Assembly (NCBI RefSeq): GCF_004134825.1
Contig: NZ_SDPN01000003.1
Coordinates: forward strand, 1-64,000
DNA length: 64,000 nucleotides
From: Agromyces albus
GTDB taxonomy: Bacteria > Actinomycetota > Actinomycetes > Actinomycetales > Microbacteriaceae
Direction: 5' to 3'
Positions 17,137-26,069 of the stretch are shown in pieces. Numbering within the stretch: the first letter of the stretch is position 1; each line of letters opens with the position of its first letter. The translations under genes and the position numbers were made by a program. The notes beneath the pieces were generated by a model. That model searched no databases. It was not told the DNA's origin and saw nothing but the letters and a program-made list of their open reading frames with translations.

Positions 17137-17939
17137 CCGAAATCCGGACCGATCCTCGGCCTGTCGCGATCGCACGCGTCGGTCTGGGGCTCGCCACTGT
17201 CCTCACCTCGATCGAGGCGTACGACATACTCGCCGCGATCTCTGGCGGCAAACTCGCCATGCCGGTGTTGCCAGGCGTCCCGGCACCGACGCTGCCCTGG
17301 TTGACGGTGCTCATCGTCCTCACCATCGGGGCCGCCGTCGCTGTCACCATCGGCTGGTACACCGAGCAGGCGGCGATCGTCTCAGTCGTCCTGGGCATCG
17401 CGATCCTGCTCTGGGACCAGCAGACGTACAGCAGTCACCGACTGCTGGCGACGCTCCTCATGGCGTACCTCGTCTTCGCGAAGGCCGGTACGGCCTGGTC
17501 GATCCGGCCCATTTCCGGGCGACCGTCAGTCCCGTGGTGGCCGCAACTGCTCATGATGAGCCAGCTCTCGGTGCTCTATCTCTTCTCGGGGCTCAGCAAG
17601 ATCAACGTGTGGTTCATCTCGGGCGTGCCCCTCTCCAGTTGGGTGTGGATCGAGCTGCCGTGGCAGACCTACGCCATCGCGGCGGTCATGACGATCGTCG
17701 TCGAGCTCGTCATTGCCGTGGCCCTGTGGTTTCCAAGCTCCCGGAGGGTCGCGATCCTCCTCGGGCTGGGGTTGCACTTCTCCATCGTCGTGCTGATGGA
17801 TCACGACACGCTCGCGTTGCTCGCGTTCGCCATTACGTGCGTCTCGCTCTATCCGCTCTTCCTGTTCCGGCCTCGCCTTCGAGACGTGCGGCGCGGCGTC
17901 GGCAGCGCGGTGACCACCCGTGCGACCAGTGCTGAGTAA
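17127..17939 (+). CDS. HTTM domain (gamma-carboxylase-like) membrane protein
   Basis: A 270-residue protein with about seven membrane helices. The pattern RLTEIRTDPRPVAIARVGLGL, then LLMMSQLSVLYLFSGLSKIN and the HFSIVVLMD segment match HTTM proteins, the membrane core related to vitamin K-dependent gamma-glutamyl carboxylase. Bacterial members mostly lack an assigned reaction. It ends 18 bases from the convergent TadC stop. Confidence 0.82.
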   Translation: MRLTEIRTDPRPVAIARVGLGLATVLTSIEAYDILAAISGGKLAMPVLPGVPAPTLPWLTVLIVLTIGAAVAVTIGWYTEQAAIVSVVLGIAILLWDQQTYSSHRLLATLLMAYLVFAKAGTAWSIRPISGRPSVPWWPQLLMMSQLSVLYLFSGLSKINVWFISGVPLSSWVWIELPWQTYAIAAVMTIVVELVIAVALWFPSSRRVAILLGLGLHFSIVVLMDHDTLALLAFAITCVSLYPLFLFRPRLRDVRRGVGSAVTTRATSAE

Positions 17940-17957
17940 CCAGGCGACGACGGGCTC

Positions 17958-18848
17958 TCAGCGACCGCCCAATGGGCCGAATCCGCTGAACGAGTCGAGA
18001 GCGCCGATCACCGCCGGCGTCAGGAGCACGATGAAGAGCACCGGCATCAGGCAGAACACCAGCGGGAAGATGATCTTCACCGAGACCTTCATCGCCTGCT
18101 CTTCCGCGCGCTGTCGGCGCTTGAGGCGCATCTCGCCGGCCTGAACCCGCAAGACGTCACCGATCGCGACTCCGTACGCATCCGCCTGGATCACGGCTCG
18201 GATGAAGCGTCGAAGGTCTTCTGAGTTCGTACGACGTTCGAGCTCGCCGAACGACTCGCGGCGGGTGCGGCCGATCGACATGTCCTGCAGCACCCGGATG
18301 AGCTCCTCGGCGAGCGGGCCGCGTCCGTTGCGAGCGGCCTTCGCCATCGCGCCGTCGAACCCGAGGCCGGCCTCGACCGCGATCGTCATCTGGTCGAGGG
18401 TGTCGGGCAACGCGCGCTTCATCGCCTCTTGACGATCGTGCGCCCGGCTGTTGATCAGACCGTCGGGGAGGAAGAAGAGGAGAAGGGTACCCGCGAGTGC
18501 CAACAGGATCTTCAGGGGGTGGGGTCCGCCGACGAGGACGAACATGAGCCCGAACAACCCGCCCACCGCGGTGAGCACGAGCTTCCAGGTGACGATCTTC
18601 GAGGGCGACCAGCCGATCGGACGCCCGGCGAAAGCGATCTGCTTCTCGAGCCAGCCCGTGTAGCCGTGCGGCGCCGCCTCAACGAGCGTTGCGCCGAGGC
18701 TCGATCGCTGCACCGGACCGAGTGTCGGATGAATCTCAGCGACAGGTTCCTCAGCGACACGGTTGCCGGGGAAGAGCACGAACACGAAGACGCCCAGCCC
18801 GAGTGCGGTCAGTGCGATCCCGGCGTATGCGAGCAACAAGGGACTCAT
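17958..18848 (-). CDS. tadC: Tad pilus assembly membrane protein TadC
   Basis: A 296-residue type II secretion F-domain protein. Hydrophobic segments lie at the N-terminus and near residues 95-125, and two lie at the C-terminus. The F domain contains MKRALPDTLDQMTIAVEAGLGFDGAMAKAA and GPLAEELIRVLQDMSIGRTRRESF. It works with TadB as the inner-membrane platform that the TadA ATPase drives. It is the last gene of the operon, and its ATG overlaps the TadB stop. Confidence 0.93.
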   Translation of the reverse strand: MSPLLLAYAGIALTALGLGVFVFVLFPGNRVAEEPVAEIHPTLGPVQRSSLGATLVEAAPHGYTGWLEKQIAFAGRPIGWSPSKIVTWKLVLTAVGGLFGLMFVLVGGPHPLKILLALAGTLLLFFLPDGLINSRAHDRQEAMKRALPDTLDQMTIAVEAGLGFDGAMAKAARNGRGPLAEELIRVLQDMSIGRTRRESFGELERRTNSEDLRRFIRAVIQADAYGVAIGDVLRVQAGEMRLKRRQRAEEQAMKVSVKIIFPLVFCLMPVLFIVLLTPAVIGALDSFSGFGPLGGR

Positions 18849-19804
18849 CAGAACCTCACTCGTACCGCGAAGGTGACCCAGATCGACCCGACGATGAGGA
18901 GCACGACGGCCGCGATGAGGGCAAGCACTCCGATCGGGTTCAGGAAGAACGCGGCGAAGTACGTCGGCCGCAGGATCAGCAGCACGAAGAAGATCACGAT
19001 CGGCAGCGCGATGAGGACGATGGCCGACAGCCGTCCCTCGGCGCTCAACGCCTTCACCTGCCGGCGGATCTCGTTACGTTCGCGGATCGTCTTGCCGACC
19101 CGGTCGAGCACTTCGGCGAGGTTGCCGCCGGTCTCCTGGTTGATGGCGATGGCTTGTGCGACCCATTCGAAGTCGTCGCTGCGCATGCGCTGGGCGGTGA
19201 CGGCGAGCGAGTCGGCAAGGCTGCGCCCGAGGCGCGTCTCATTGACGACGCGGGCAAGCTCTTCGCTCATGGGAGCATCCGTGTCGCTCGCGGCCGCGGA
19301 GACGGTGCGCGAAAGCCCATGCCCCGCCCGGAGGCCACCCGCGACGAGCTGCACGGTGTCGTCGATCTGCTCGGCGAATCTCTCTCGCCGCTTCGAGGTG
19401 CGAAGGATCACGAGGATCTTCGCACCGACGGGCGCGAAGATCGCAAGCACGATGGCCCAGACGAAGGAGGTTCCATTGGAGAGCCCCAGGAGTACGCCGA
19501 CAAGAGCGAAGACGCTCGCCGCTGATCCGATCAGCACGAGGAATCCGCCGGGCTCGGTCTTGATCCCGGCCAGCTCGAGCTCCTCAGGCCCGAATGCGCG
19601 GCGCGACCGCTTCGAGACCGCATTCTCGACCGCGGCGGTCGTGCGCTCAGCCGCTCTTGAGAGCGCCGAGACGTGTTCGACGCCGGGCGCGCGCCGACGA
19701 TCCGAGGCGACCCGCGGTGCGGGTGGGGCGAGCACGAAGAACACCAGTACGAATGCGGCGAGCATGGCGATAGCCAGGCCGGCGACGAGGGTCGCGGGGT
19801 TCAT
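18848..19804 (-). CDS. tadB: Tad pilus assembly membrane protein TadB
   Basis: A 318-residue F-domain protein. Membrane segments lie near residues 5-25, 90-125 and in the C-terminal 60 residues. The F domain reads RFAEQIDDTVQLVAGGLRAGHGLSRTVSAAA and later TGGNLAEVLDRVGKTIRERNEIRRQVKALSAEGRLSA, which is characteristic of TadB. It overlaps both neighbours by 1-4 bases, indicating tight coupling. Confidence 0.94.
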   Translation of the reverse strand: MNPATLVAGLAIAMLAAFVLVFFVLAPPAPRVASDRRRAPGVEHVSALSRAAERTTAAVENAVSKRSRRAFGPEELELAGIKTEPGGFLVLIGSAASVFALVGVLLGLSNGTSFVWAIVLAIFAPVGAKILVILRTSKRRERFAEQIDDTVQLVAGGLRAGHGLSRTVSAAASDTDAPMSEELARVVNETRLGRSLADSLAVTAQRMRSDDFEWVAQAIAINQETGGNLAEVLDRVGKTIRERNEIRRQVKALSAEGRLSAIVLIALPIVIFFVLLILRPTYFAAFFLNPIGVLALIAAVVLLIVGSIWVTFAVRVRF

Positions 19805-21306
19805 CGGATCTCTCCGAGTATCCCCCGGACATTCGTCTGGAACAGCGACACCGGCAGCGGAATGCCGTGATCGGCGACCTTTTCGGCGAAACGGGGTCGC
19901 ACGCCCGTCGGCTCGATACGCCCGCGAAGCCGACCGTCCTCGTCGTAACCGGCCGAGTAGTCGAAGGTGAACGCGTCCTGGAGGGTGATGATCTCGCCCT
20001 CCATGCCGTGGACCTCGGTGATGTGGGTGACGCGGCGAGCGCCGTCCTTATGGCGCGTGATCTGGACGATGAGGTCGATGGCTGATGAGATCTGCTCGCG
20101 GATCGCCCTGAGGGGCAGGTCCATACCGGCCATGAGCACGAGCGTCTCCATCCGGCTGATGGCGTCGCGCGGGGAGTTGGCGTGGAGCGTGGAGATCGAT
20201 CCTTCGTGACCCGTGTTCATCGCCTGCAGCATGTCGAGGCTCTCCGGGCCACGAACCTCGCCGACGACGATACGGTCCGGCCTCATTCGGAGCGAGTTGC
20301 GCACGAGATCGCGGATCGTGATCTCACCGCGACCCTCGATGTTCGGCGGACGCGACTCGAGGCGCACGACGTGTTCCTGCTGAAGCTGGAGCTCCACGGC
20401 ATCTTCGATGGTGATGATGCGCTCATCGCTCGGGATGAACCCGGACAGCACATTCAGCATCGTCGTCTTGCCTGTGCCAGTGCCCCCGGAGACCAGGATG
20501 TTCAGCTTGGCTCGCACGGCCGCATCGAGCACCGTGGCGACTTCTCGGGTCAGTGTGCCGAAGTTCACGAGGTCTTCGACCGTATACGGGGTCGCCGCGA
20601 ACTTGCGGATCGTCAGCGACGAACCGTTCACGGCGAGCGGCGGGATGATCGCGTTGACGCGCGACCCGTCTTGGAGGCGGGCGTCCACGAGCGGGGACGA
20701 CTCGTCGATGCGTCGGCCGACCCGCGACACGATGCGCTCGATCACGCGGCGCAACTGCGGCTCGCCGGTGAACCGGTGGTGCGTCTCCGTGAGCCGACCG
20801 TTGCGCTCGACGTAGAGCTGGTCGAATCGGTTGACCATGATCTCGGTGATGGTCGGGTCGGCGAGCAGCGGTTCCAGCGGGCCGTACCCGAGCACGTCTG
20901 CGCCGATGTCGTCGATCAGCCGGTTGCGTTCCGCCGTCGAGAGGGCGAGCTGTTCGCCCGCGACGATCTCAGCAAGCTCGGACCGGGCTATCGCGTGCAG
21001 TTGCTCCTCGGTGAGACTCGCGTCGCTGAGGCGCGTGCCGATGCGAGCGAACAGCTCCTGGGCGGCCTTTTCCTTCACTGCGGCGAGTGGGTCCGCCTGC
21101 GCAGCCGGCTTTGACATCGGATGGGCGACGGGAGCGAGTGGCGCGACCGGCGGCGTTTGGAACAACGATTCGGTCGGAGCGTCAGTCATCGGGGGGTTCG
21201 GTGCGACATCGGCCGTCGAGTCGCCGGCAGGCAGGACCGGCGGTTCCACCTCGGTGGGAACGAGCTGTGGACTGCGGATCGCATTCAGTCGTTCACTCAG
21301 ATTCAT
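19801..21306 (-). CDS. tadA: Tad pilus secretion ATPase TadA/CpaF
   Basis: A 501-residue hexameric ATPase powering Flp pilus assembly. An N-terminal all-alpha/beta domain includes [38 protein letters not shown]. The core has Walker [10 protein letters not shown], the Asp box, Walker [26 protein letters not shown] and the His box [20 protein letters not shown] Pro/Val-rich N-terminal 80 residues is probably flexible. Overlaps on both sides place it in the middle of the operon. Confidence 0.97.
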   Translation of the reverse strand: MNLSERLNAIRSPQLVPTEVEPPVLPAGDSTADVAPNPPMTDAPTESLFQTPPVAPLAPVAHPMSKPAAQADPLAAVKEKAAQELFARIGTRLSDASLTEEQLHAIARSELAEIVAGEQLALSTAERNRLIDDIGADVLGYGPLEPLLADPTITEIMVNRFDQLYVERNGRLTETHHRFTGEPQLRRVIERIVSRVGRRIDESSPLVDARLQDGSRVNAIIPPLAVNGSSLTIRKFAATPYTVEDLVNFGTLTREVATVLDAAVRAKLNILVSGGTGTGKTTMLNVLSGFIPSDERIITIEDAVELQLQQEHVVRLESRPPNIEGRGEITIRDLVRNSLRMRPDRIVVGEVRGPESLDMLQAMNTGHEGSISTLHANSPRDAISRMETLVLMAGMDLPLRAIREQISSAIDLIVQITRHKDGARRVTHITEVHGMEGEIITLQDAFTFDYSAGYDEDGRLRGRIEPTGVRPRFAEKVADHGIPLPVSLFQTNVRGILGEIR

Positions 21307-22663
21307 TCGAACGCCTCCTTCTGTGGATCCGGGCGCGCTTGGGCTGGGCGTCGGGTGCGATCCGCATCACGAGGGAACGAATCGCCTTTGAAGCCGGGTC
21401 GCGGACATCGTCGTGAATGAGCGGAACGCCCCGATTGCTCGCCAGGAGCACAGCCGAGGATCGAGGCACCTCGACGTCGACCGGCGCGCCGATGATGTTC
21501 TCCACATCGCGGGTCGTCAGACCACTCTGACGATCGGTCTGGTTCAGGATGATGTGGCGATTCGCCGGCGTGAGTGCCAGCCGGCGGAGCAACTCGAACT
21601 CCGTACGCATCGCCCTCAGGCTGGGCACGCTCATGTTCGTCACGAAGATCGCGTCGGTCACGTTTTCGAGGAGTGCGAGCGTGTGTTCGCCAAGGCCGGG
21701 CGTGGTGTCGACGATGACGTACCGAAAGGTCGTCCGCAGCCGCCCGATGAGTACGGCGAGCGCCGCGGCGGCGATCGCGTCTCCGGCCTCAGGTGACGGA
21801 GCGCTCGCGACGACGAAGAAGCCGTCGGCGTGATGGGTCAAGGCCGTCTTCAGCACCAGTTCGTCGGCGGCAGCGGCTCCAGCGGCCTCGACGATCGTGC
21901 GCTCGGGAGTGAGCCCCAGTGCCGCCGTGATATCGCCGAACTGAAGATCCGCGTCGACGAGCACGACCGAGTTGGGCGCGATCTCGGCGAGACCGGTGGC
22001 CAGATTGATCGCGATCGTCGTCTTGCCTTGGCCGCCCTTCGGCGCCACTACAGCAATCGCCTCGCTTCGCACCCCGGATTCGAGCGGCGGGAACTCCCAT
22101 TCCTGCTCGGGTTCCGTCTGGGTGAGCGAGTCGAGATCGCGTTCGAGTTCGAGCACGAGATCCTCGTCAACGTCGACGTCGGAGATCGTCTGGGCTGCCG
22201 CCCCGCTCACCAGCGCAGCCAGCAGATCGTCGGATGCCTCGCCGGTCTCTTCCTCGATCGGCATCGCGAAGTCCTGCTCGTCGGCGCGCCCGTTGACAAC
22301 GAGCCACGCGGAGAGCCGTCTGATGAGTTCGATGGTGGTCTCATCAGTGGCCAACGGGCTCAGGACGGCGTGGAGCGACAACTCGTCGACCCAGTCCTCG
22401 AGGTCGGACCGTTGCTCGCGCACGACGACCAGGCCGATGTCGGGGTGTCGCTCGGTGAGCTCCTTCAAGAGCCCGCGCGTCTCCTCAAAATTCAGTACCG
22501 GCCCGAGCAGGGCGATCCGCGGTGTTCCCTCGACACGTTCCATCACCGCGTCGACGCCGAATGTGAGGAACTCGCCGGTGATGACCGTGAGCCGGCCGCC
22601 GAGTAGTGCCCGGAGACGGGACTCGTATTCGGCGGAACGGCTCACGAGCAGGAAGGGATTCAT
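21293..22663 (-). CDS. cpaE: CpaE/TadZ-like pilus localisation ATPase
   Basis: A 456-residue protein. A receiver-like domain (1-125, RIALLGPVLNFEETRGLLKELTERHPDIGLVVV) and an acidic linker precede a ParA/MinD-type ATPase. The deviant Walker A is KGGQGKTT, followed by VLVDADLQFGDITAALGL and VIVDTTPGLGEHTLALL. In other bacteria CpaE/TadZ positions the Tad machinery at the pole. The overlap with tadA is 14 bases. Confidence 0.92.
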   Translation of the reverse strand: MNPFLLVSRSAEYESRLRALLGGRLTVITGEFLTFGVDAVMERVEGTPRIALLGPVLNFEETRGLLKELTERHPDIGLVVVREQRSDLEDWVDELSLHAVLSPLATDETTIELIRRLSAWLVVNGRADEQDFAMPIEEETGEASDDLLAALVSGAAAQTISDVDVDEDLVLELERDLDSLTQTEPEQEWEFPPLESGVRSEAIAVVAPKGGQGKTTIAINLATGLAEIAPNSVVLVDADLQFGDITAALGLTPERTIVEAAGAAAADELVLKTALTHHADGFFVVASAPSPEAGDAIAAAALAVLIGRLRTTFRYVIVDTTPGLGEHTLALLENVTDAIFVTNMSVPSLRAMRTEFELLRRLALTPANRHIILNQTDRQSGLTTRDVENIIGAPVDVEVPRSSAVLLASNRGVPLIHDDVRDPASKAIRSLVMRIAPDAQPKRARIHRRRRSNESE

Positions 22664-23418
22664 TGCCAGGCGTTGCTTCCGTCGACAGGGCTGGAGCCAC
22701 TGTTGTCGGTCTGCTCATTCTCGAGCGTGAGCCACATCTGCGCGTAATTGGCCGACTCCCCCTCGGTGAACCACACCCAGCGCTCGACGTCATGTGCCGT
22801 GAGAGCGATCGTCACCATGATGCTGTCCTGCGATCCCTGCTCCGAGACTTCCTCCGACTCGGGGTCGGGCGTGACGACGCCTTGCACCTTCGTGACGAGC
22901 ACGCCGTGGAACGCGAAGTTGGTGATCGGGTTGATCACGTCCTCCTCCTCGCCGGGTTCGTCGGGATCGACGGTTCCCACGAGGCCGATGTGGTCGCCGG
23001 CTCGCACCTGCCCACCGACGACGCGGTCAGCCGGGAGCGTGAATGAGATGATCTGCATTCCTGCTGGGATCGGGGTTTCGCCGCGAGCGGCCAAATCTGC
23101 CGGATCGAGGAAGCGCGCTTCGGCGAGTTGCTCCCCAGGGAGAATGTCCGCTTCGGCGACGAGGCCGACGAGATCGGCGAGATCGGCGACGGCGCCATCG
23201 ACGAGGTTGCGCTGCGGAACGGTGTCCACCCTCACGAACTCTTCGACGGATTCGCCGGTCGCCCCCTTGGGGATCAGCTCCTCCACGATGTACACATCGG
23301 TGAGTTCAGCGCCGTCCGCGGCGCGAGCATCTGCGGCGCGCACATAAGTGACGAGGACGAAGGCGCCGACAGCGGCAAGGATGACGGCGACGATCGCGCC
23401 GATGATTCTGGTTTTCAT
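22660..23418 (-). CDS. cpaB: CpaB/RcpC pilus assembly protein
   Basis: A 252-residue membrane-anchored protein. A helix at residues 5-27 is followed by the SAF domain (VYIVEELIPKGATGESVEEFVRVDTVPQRNLVDG and ADILPGEQLAEARFLDP) and the RcpC motif VVGGQVRAGDHIGLVGTVDP. CpaB proteins hold the periplasmic or outer part of the Tad apparatus. The 3' end is Ser/Asp/Asn-rich. Translation is coupled to cpaE by a four-base overlap. Confidence 0.92.
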   Translation of the reverse strand: MKTRIIGAIVAVILAAVGAFVLVTYVRAADARAADGAELTDVYIVEELIPKGATGESVEEFVRVDTVPQRNLVDGAVADLADLVGLVAEADILPGEQLAEARFLDPADLAARGETPIPAGMQIISFTLPADRVVGGQVRAGDHIGLVGTVDPDEPGEEEDVINPITNFAFHGVLVTKVQGVVTPDPESEEVSEQGSQDSIMVTIALTAHDVERWVWFTEGESANYAQMWLTLENEQTDNSGSSPVDGSNAWQ

Positions 23419-23475
23419 GTCGGGTCCTAGTTGCTCTGGATGGTCAGTGTGGCGGCTTAGGGCGCCGGGCCGGGA

Positions 23476-24519
23476 TCACTCGATGAGAAGGATGACGGGA
23501 TTGGGGGGACCAAGCACCCAGGAGTCTTCGGGGGTCACATAACTGATGAACCGCCCTTCGAATCCGAGCGAGCCCCAGTCCTTTGGAAGATGGCAGGTCT
23601 CCCCGGATTCGCATGCATCGACCTGATCACTTCCGTTCACTTTCACGTGGATGCCGATGATGTCGAATGCAGCGAACTTCGAGATGCAGTACGACTTCCC
23701 AGCGGGTGGAGTACCTTCACATTCGCTCGCGAGCGAGTAGACCGGAACGAGGATCGTGCGACCGACAAAGCAGGCGAACAGCTTCTCTACGTTGGACTTG
23801 GGCTTGCCTGGGAGCGACGAGAGTGAACATCCGATCTGGGCTGCGGCAGACGCCAGCTCAGCATCCGTGAGGTCACATTTGCCGGTGTTACCGGTGGTGA
23901 TCGTTGTGAAATCACCGAGTGTGACGTCCTTGATGCAGGAATCCGTTCCGTCGTCGAGCCAGCCGAATCCGCCGGGAACAGACCCTGAACACGGATCGTT
24001 GTCGATGGGGATGAATTCCACCGAACCGGTTCCGCTCGGCACCGAACACTCGCCGATTGCGAACGGCACGACGGTGGCTGCGGTGCCCTCCTCCCACTCG
24101 GCGGTCGCTCGTGCGGCAACCCTCGTGTGACTCGGGTCGCCGTCACCGTCGATCAGCGAGGCGAAGAAGTGGGGAAAATCGGCTGCGGTCGTGACCGTCG
24201 CCTGCCGTTTCCCGAAATCGATCACGGGTGCTTCTGCGGCTCCGGGGAAGGTGCCGCCGTTTCCGGCCACGAACCCATCCGCCACTGTCTGCGCAGTTCC
24301 AGCACATGTCGTCTCGTCTATGCCGCATGACCGTGCCACCGCGAGTGCGGCGGCATCGGCGCCGAGCTGCAGCTGTGTTCGCTCGGCATGTTGTGCCGAG
24401 ACGTCGAACGCAAGTGCGCCGAAGCCCATCATCGGAATGAGGAGGAATGTGATGAGCACGGCGTTCGCGCCCCGCTCGTCGCGGACGAGGCGCATGAAGT
24501 GTTTCGCCATCATCGGCAT
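23476..24519 (-). CDS. TadG-like pilus assembly protein
   Basis: A 347-residue protein with a TadE/G-type N-terminus (RDERGANAVLITFLLIPMMGFGALAFDVSAQHAERTQLQLGADAAALAVA). An exported Cys-rich body has about eleven cysteines after that helix. It resembles the putative Flp pilus-assembly TadG group (DUF2134-like). The cleavage-type Gly is present, but the Glu five residues later, found in pilins, is replaced by Leu. The start is the ATG at 24519 after AGGGAGG, overlapping the TadE stop. Its Cys pattern suggests a disulphide-rich surface or tip component, which is inferred. Confidence 0.8.
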   Translation of the reverse strand: MPMMAKHFMRLVRDERGANAVLITFLLIPMMGFGALAFDVSAQHAERTQLQLGADAAALAVARSCGIDETTCAGTAQTVADGFVAGNGGTFPGAAEAPVIDFGKRQATVTTAADFPHFFASLIDGDGDPSHTRVAARATAEWEEGTAATVVPFAIGECSVPSGTGSVEFIPIDNDPCSGSVPGGFGWLDDGTDSCIKDVTLGDFTTITTGNTGKCDLTDAELASAAAQIGCSLSSLPGKPKSNVEKLFACFVGRTILVPVYSLASECEGTPPAGKSYCISKFAAFDIIGIHVKVNGSDQVDACESGETCHLPKDWGSLGFEGRFISYVTPEDSWVLGPPNPVILLIE

Positions 24520-24908
24520 GGCATCCTCCCTGTTGCATTCAGTTCGACGGGGCTCCCGATGGCCGTGGTGAACCACGTCGTGATCGAGCCGGGAGACACG
24601 CTGATGAACGCTGTCGCCTCACCGCCGCCCGCGCAATCCGCCGCGACGTCGATCGTCGCAGTCGACCAATCGACGAGGCCGGGAATCTTGGCTTTCTCGA
24701 TCGCGTCTGCGATGACGCTCGGCTCCTCATGATGGATCCCCGCATAGCGGGCTGCGATACCGGCTGCGTCCGTCAATGTGGCCTGGATGTTCCAGAGCCG
24801 CGAGAATTCGACCACCGTGAGCAGGAGCATGATCACCATCGGGAAGACCAGGGCGAACTCGACGGCAGCGGCTCCCCGCTCCTTCAGAGAACGCTCACGA
24901 GAACGCAT
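24510..24908 (-). CDS. TadE-like pseudopilin
   Basis: A 132-residue protein. A short basic leader ends at ERG, then AAAVEFALVFPMVIMLLLTVVEFSRLWNIQ. The Gly cleavage point with Glu at +5 matches processing by the prepilin peptidase. A small exported domain follows. The ATG at 24908 is preferred over the GTG nine bases upstream, because AGGGG is then eight bases away. Confidence 0.9.
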   Translation of the reverse strand: MRSRERSLKERGAAAVEFALVFPMVIMLLLTVVEFSRLWNIQATLTDAAGIAARYAGIHHEEPSVIADAIEKAKIPGLVDWSTATIDVAADCAGGGEATAFISVSPGSITTWFTTAIGSPVELNATGRMPCR

Positions 24909-24930
24909 ACCGTCCACCCCTACTGATGAG

Positions 24931-24961
24931 GGGGTTCGGGATGACTGGCATCCCGAACCCC
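24931..24961 (-). terminator. Intra-operon hairpin behind the pilin gene
   Basis: A perfect 13-bp stem (GGGGTTCGGGATG with CATCCCGAACCCC) closes on a five-base loop between flp and tadE. With no U-tract it should attenuate read-through or protect the flp message, keeping pilin high and assembly proteins low. Confidence 0.72.
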
Positions 24962-24984
24962 GCTGAATCGCTTGATGCGATGGC

Positions 24985-25185
24985 TCAGCTCACGCCCTGA
25001 GCGTCCATCCACGTGCCGATCTCGGCGACGAAGGTGGTCAGGATGGGGGTGAGGCCGATTGCGGCGACAACCAGCGCGATGGCGACGAGGCCGAGCACGA
25101 GCGCGTACTCAACCGCGTTCGCGCCTTCCTCTTCGGTGCGGACGGAGTTGATCAGCGCGCGAGCGCGCGAGTATGCCTTGAGCAT
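24985..25185 (-). CDS. flp: Flp family type IVb pilin
   Basis: A 66-residue pilin, the structural subunit of the Tad pilus. The leader ends in EEEG. The mature start is ANAVEYALVLGLVAIALVV, the Flp motif with Glu5-Tyr6, followed by a short tail ending MDAQGVS. The ATG at 25185 is preceded by AAGGA eight bases away; the longer frame to 25257 is ignored. Confidence 0.95.
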   Translation of the reverse strand: MLKAYSRARALINSVRTEEEGANAVEYALVLGLVAIALVVAAIGLTPILTTFVAEIGTWMDAQGVS

Positions 25186-25276
25186 TTCAAATTCCTTCGG
25201 GTAGCAGGAAACACCGCACGGCTCCTGCGGGTACAGGAGGTAATGCAGTCGCCGCATCGGTGCAGCAGGTAGTTGC

Positions 25277-25284
25277 AGGTATAC
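25277..25284. promoter_or_regulatory. GGTATACC palindrome in flp leader
   Basis: An eight-base perfect palindrome about 90 bases upstream of flp, with a GCAGGTA repeat on one side. It may hold the -10 box or a binding site. The other sequence between 25186 and 25386 shows nothing clearer. Confidence 0.3.
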
Positions 25285-25386
25285 CCGTGATCGAACCGGG
25301 CCCGCTCACCCCATTTCGGGGGATCCTCACCTTCTTGGGGCTGGCCCTCGGCGCGGCATCCGGTTTCCCGCCCCGGGTTGTGCCGG

Positions 25387-26040
25387 CTACGGCCCGACGA
25401 ACAGCACCGCCAGCAACGCCCCCACGAGCATCGACGGCCCGAACGGGATCGACCCGCGCAGCGTCACTCGGCGCAGAATCAGCGCGACCAGTGCGATCAC
25501 GCCGCCGACAACGAATGCAGCGAGCAGCCCGACGAGCCACGCCGTGAGCCCGAACCAGCCGACCAGCAGTCCGACGAGGAGTGCGAGCTTCACGTCGCCC
25601 ATGCCCATCGACGACGGCGAGATGATCGCGAGCAGCAAGTAGACCGCGAACATCGCGGCCGCCCCGGCAATGGCGAAGATGGGGGACAGCCACTCGCCCG
25701 TCGCGGCAGTTGCGGCCATGAGGAGCACTCCGACGGCCAGGAGGGCCGGAAAGACGACCGCGTTGGGCAGGCGTTTCTCGGCGAGATCCACGATCGAGAG
25801 CACCGTCGTGGCGGCCGCGAATGCGAGCAGCGGCGCCAGGGTCAGCGTGGGGCCGAAGCGCAACGCGAGCGCGCCGAAGATCACGGCGGTCGTCGCGGCG
25901 GCGACGATGCGCACCGTGCGCTGCTGCGGCATCCGCTCGCCCAGCATCGACCGGCGAGCCCAGTCGGAGAGCGGCCACCAGCCGAGGGCGGCGCCGAGGA
26001 CGACCGCGAGCACGACGGTGATCTCGGTCGCGAGCGGCAT
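25387..26040 (-). CDS. Prepilin peptidase (A24 family, TadV-like)
   Basis: A 217-residue integral membrane aspartyl protease that cleaves pilin and pseudopilin leaders. Both catalytic aspartates are visible: VDLAEKRLPN and GMGDVKLA. Seven to eight hydrophobic segments are present. The long N-terminal extension with the first Asp on a loop suits the TadV/CpaA style without the methylase domain. It starts MPLATEITVV; longer frames upstream are shadows. It lies 201 bases ahead of flp, in the same direction. Confidence 0.9.
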   Translation of the reverse strand: MPLATEITVVLAVVLGAALGWWPLSDWARRSMLGERMPQQRTVRIVAAATTAVIFGALALRFGPTLTLAPLLAFAAATTVLSIVDLAEKRLPNAVVFPALLAVGVLLMAATAATGEWLSPIFAIAGAAAMFAVYLLLAIISPSSMGMGDVKLALLVGLLVGWFGLTAWLVGLLAAFVVGGVIALVALILRRVTLRGSIPFGPSMLVGALLAVLFVGP

Positions 26041-26069
26041 GGTGTGCAGCGTAGCGGGAAGCGGTGGCG

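Noticed and set aside
19906-19942. CTCGATACGCCCGCGAAGCCGACC in tadA as another palindromic repeat
   Set aside because: It resembles the GTATCGA half only; the residues (RGRIEPTG) fit normal TadA sequence and there is no second arm.
25186-25386. c-di-GMP riboswitch ahead of flp
   Set aside because: The conserved core of either c-di-GMP riboswitch class is not visible.
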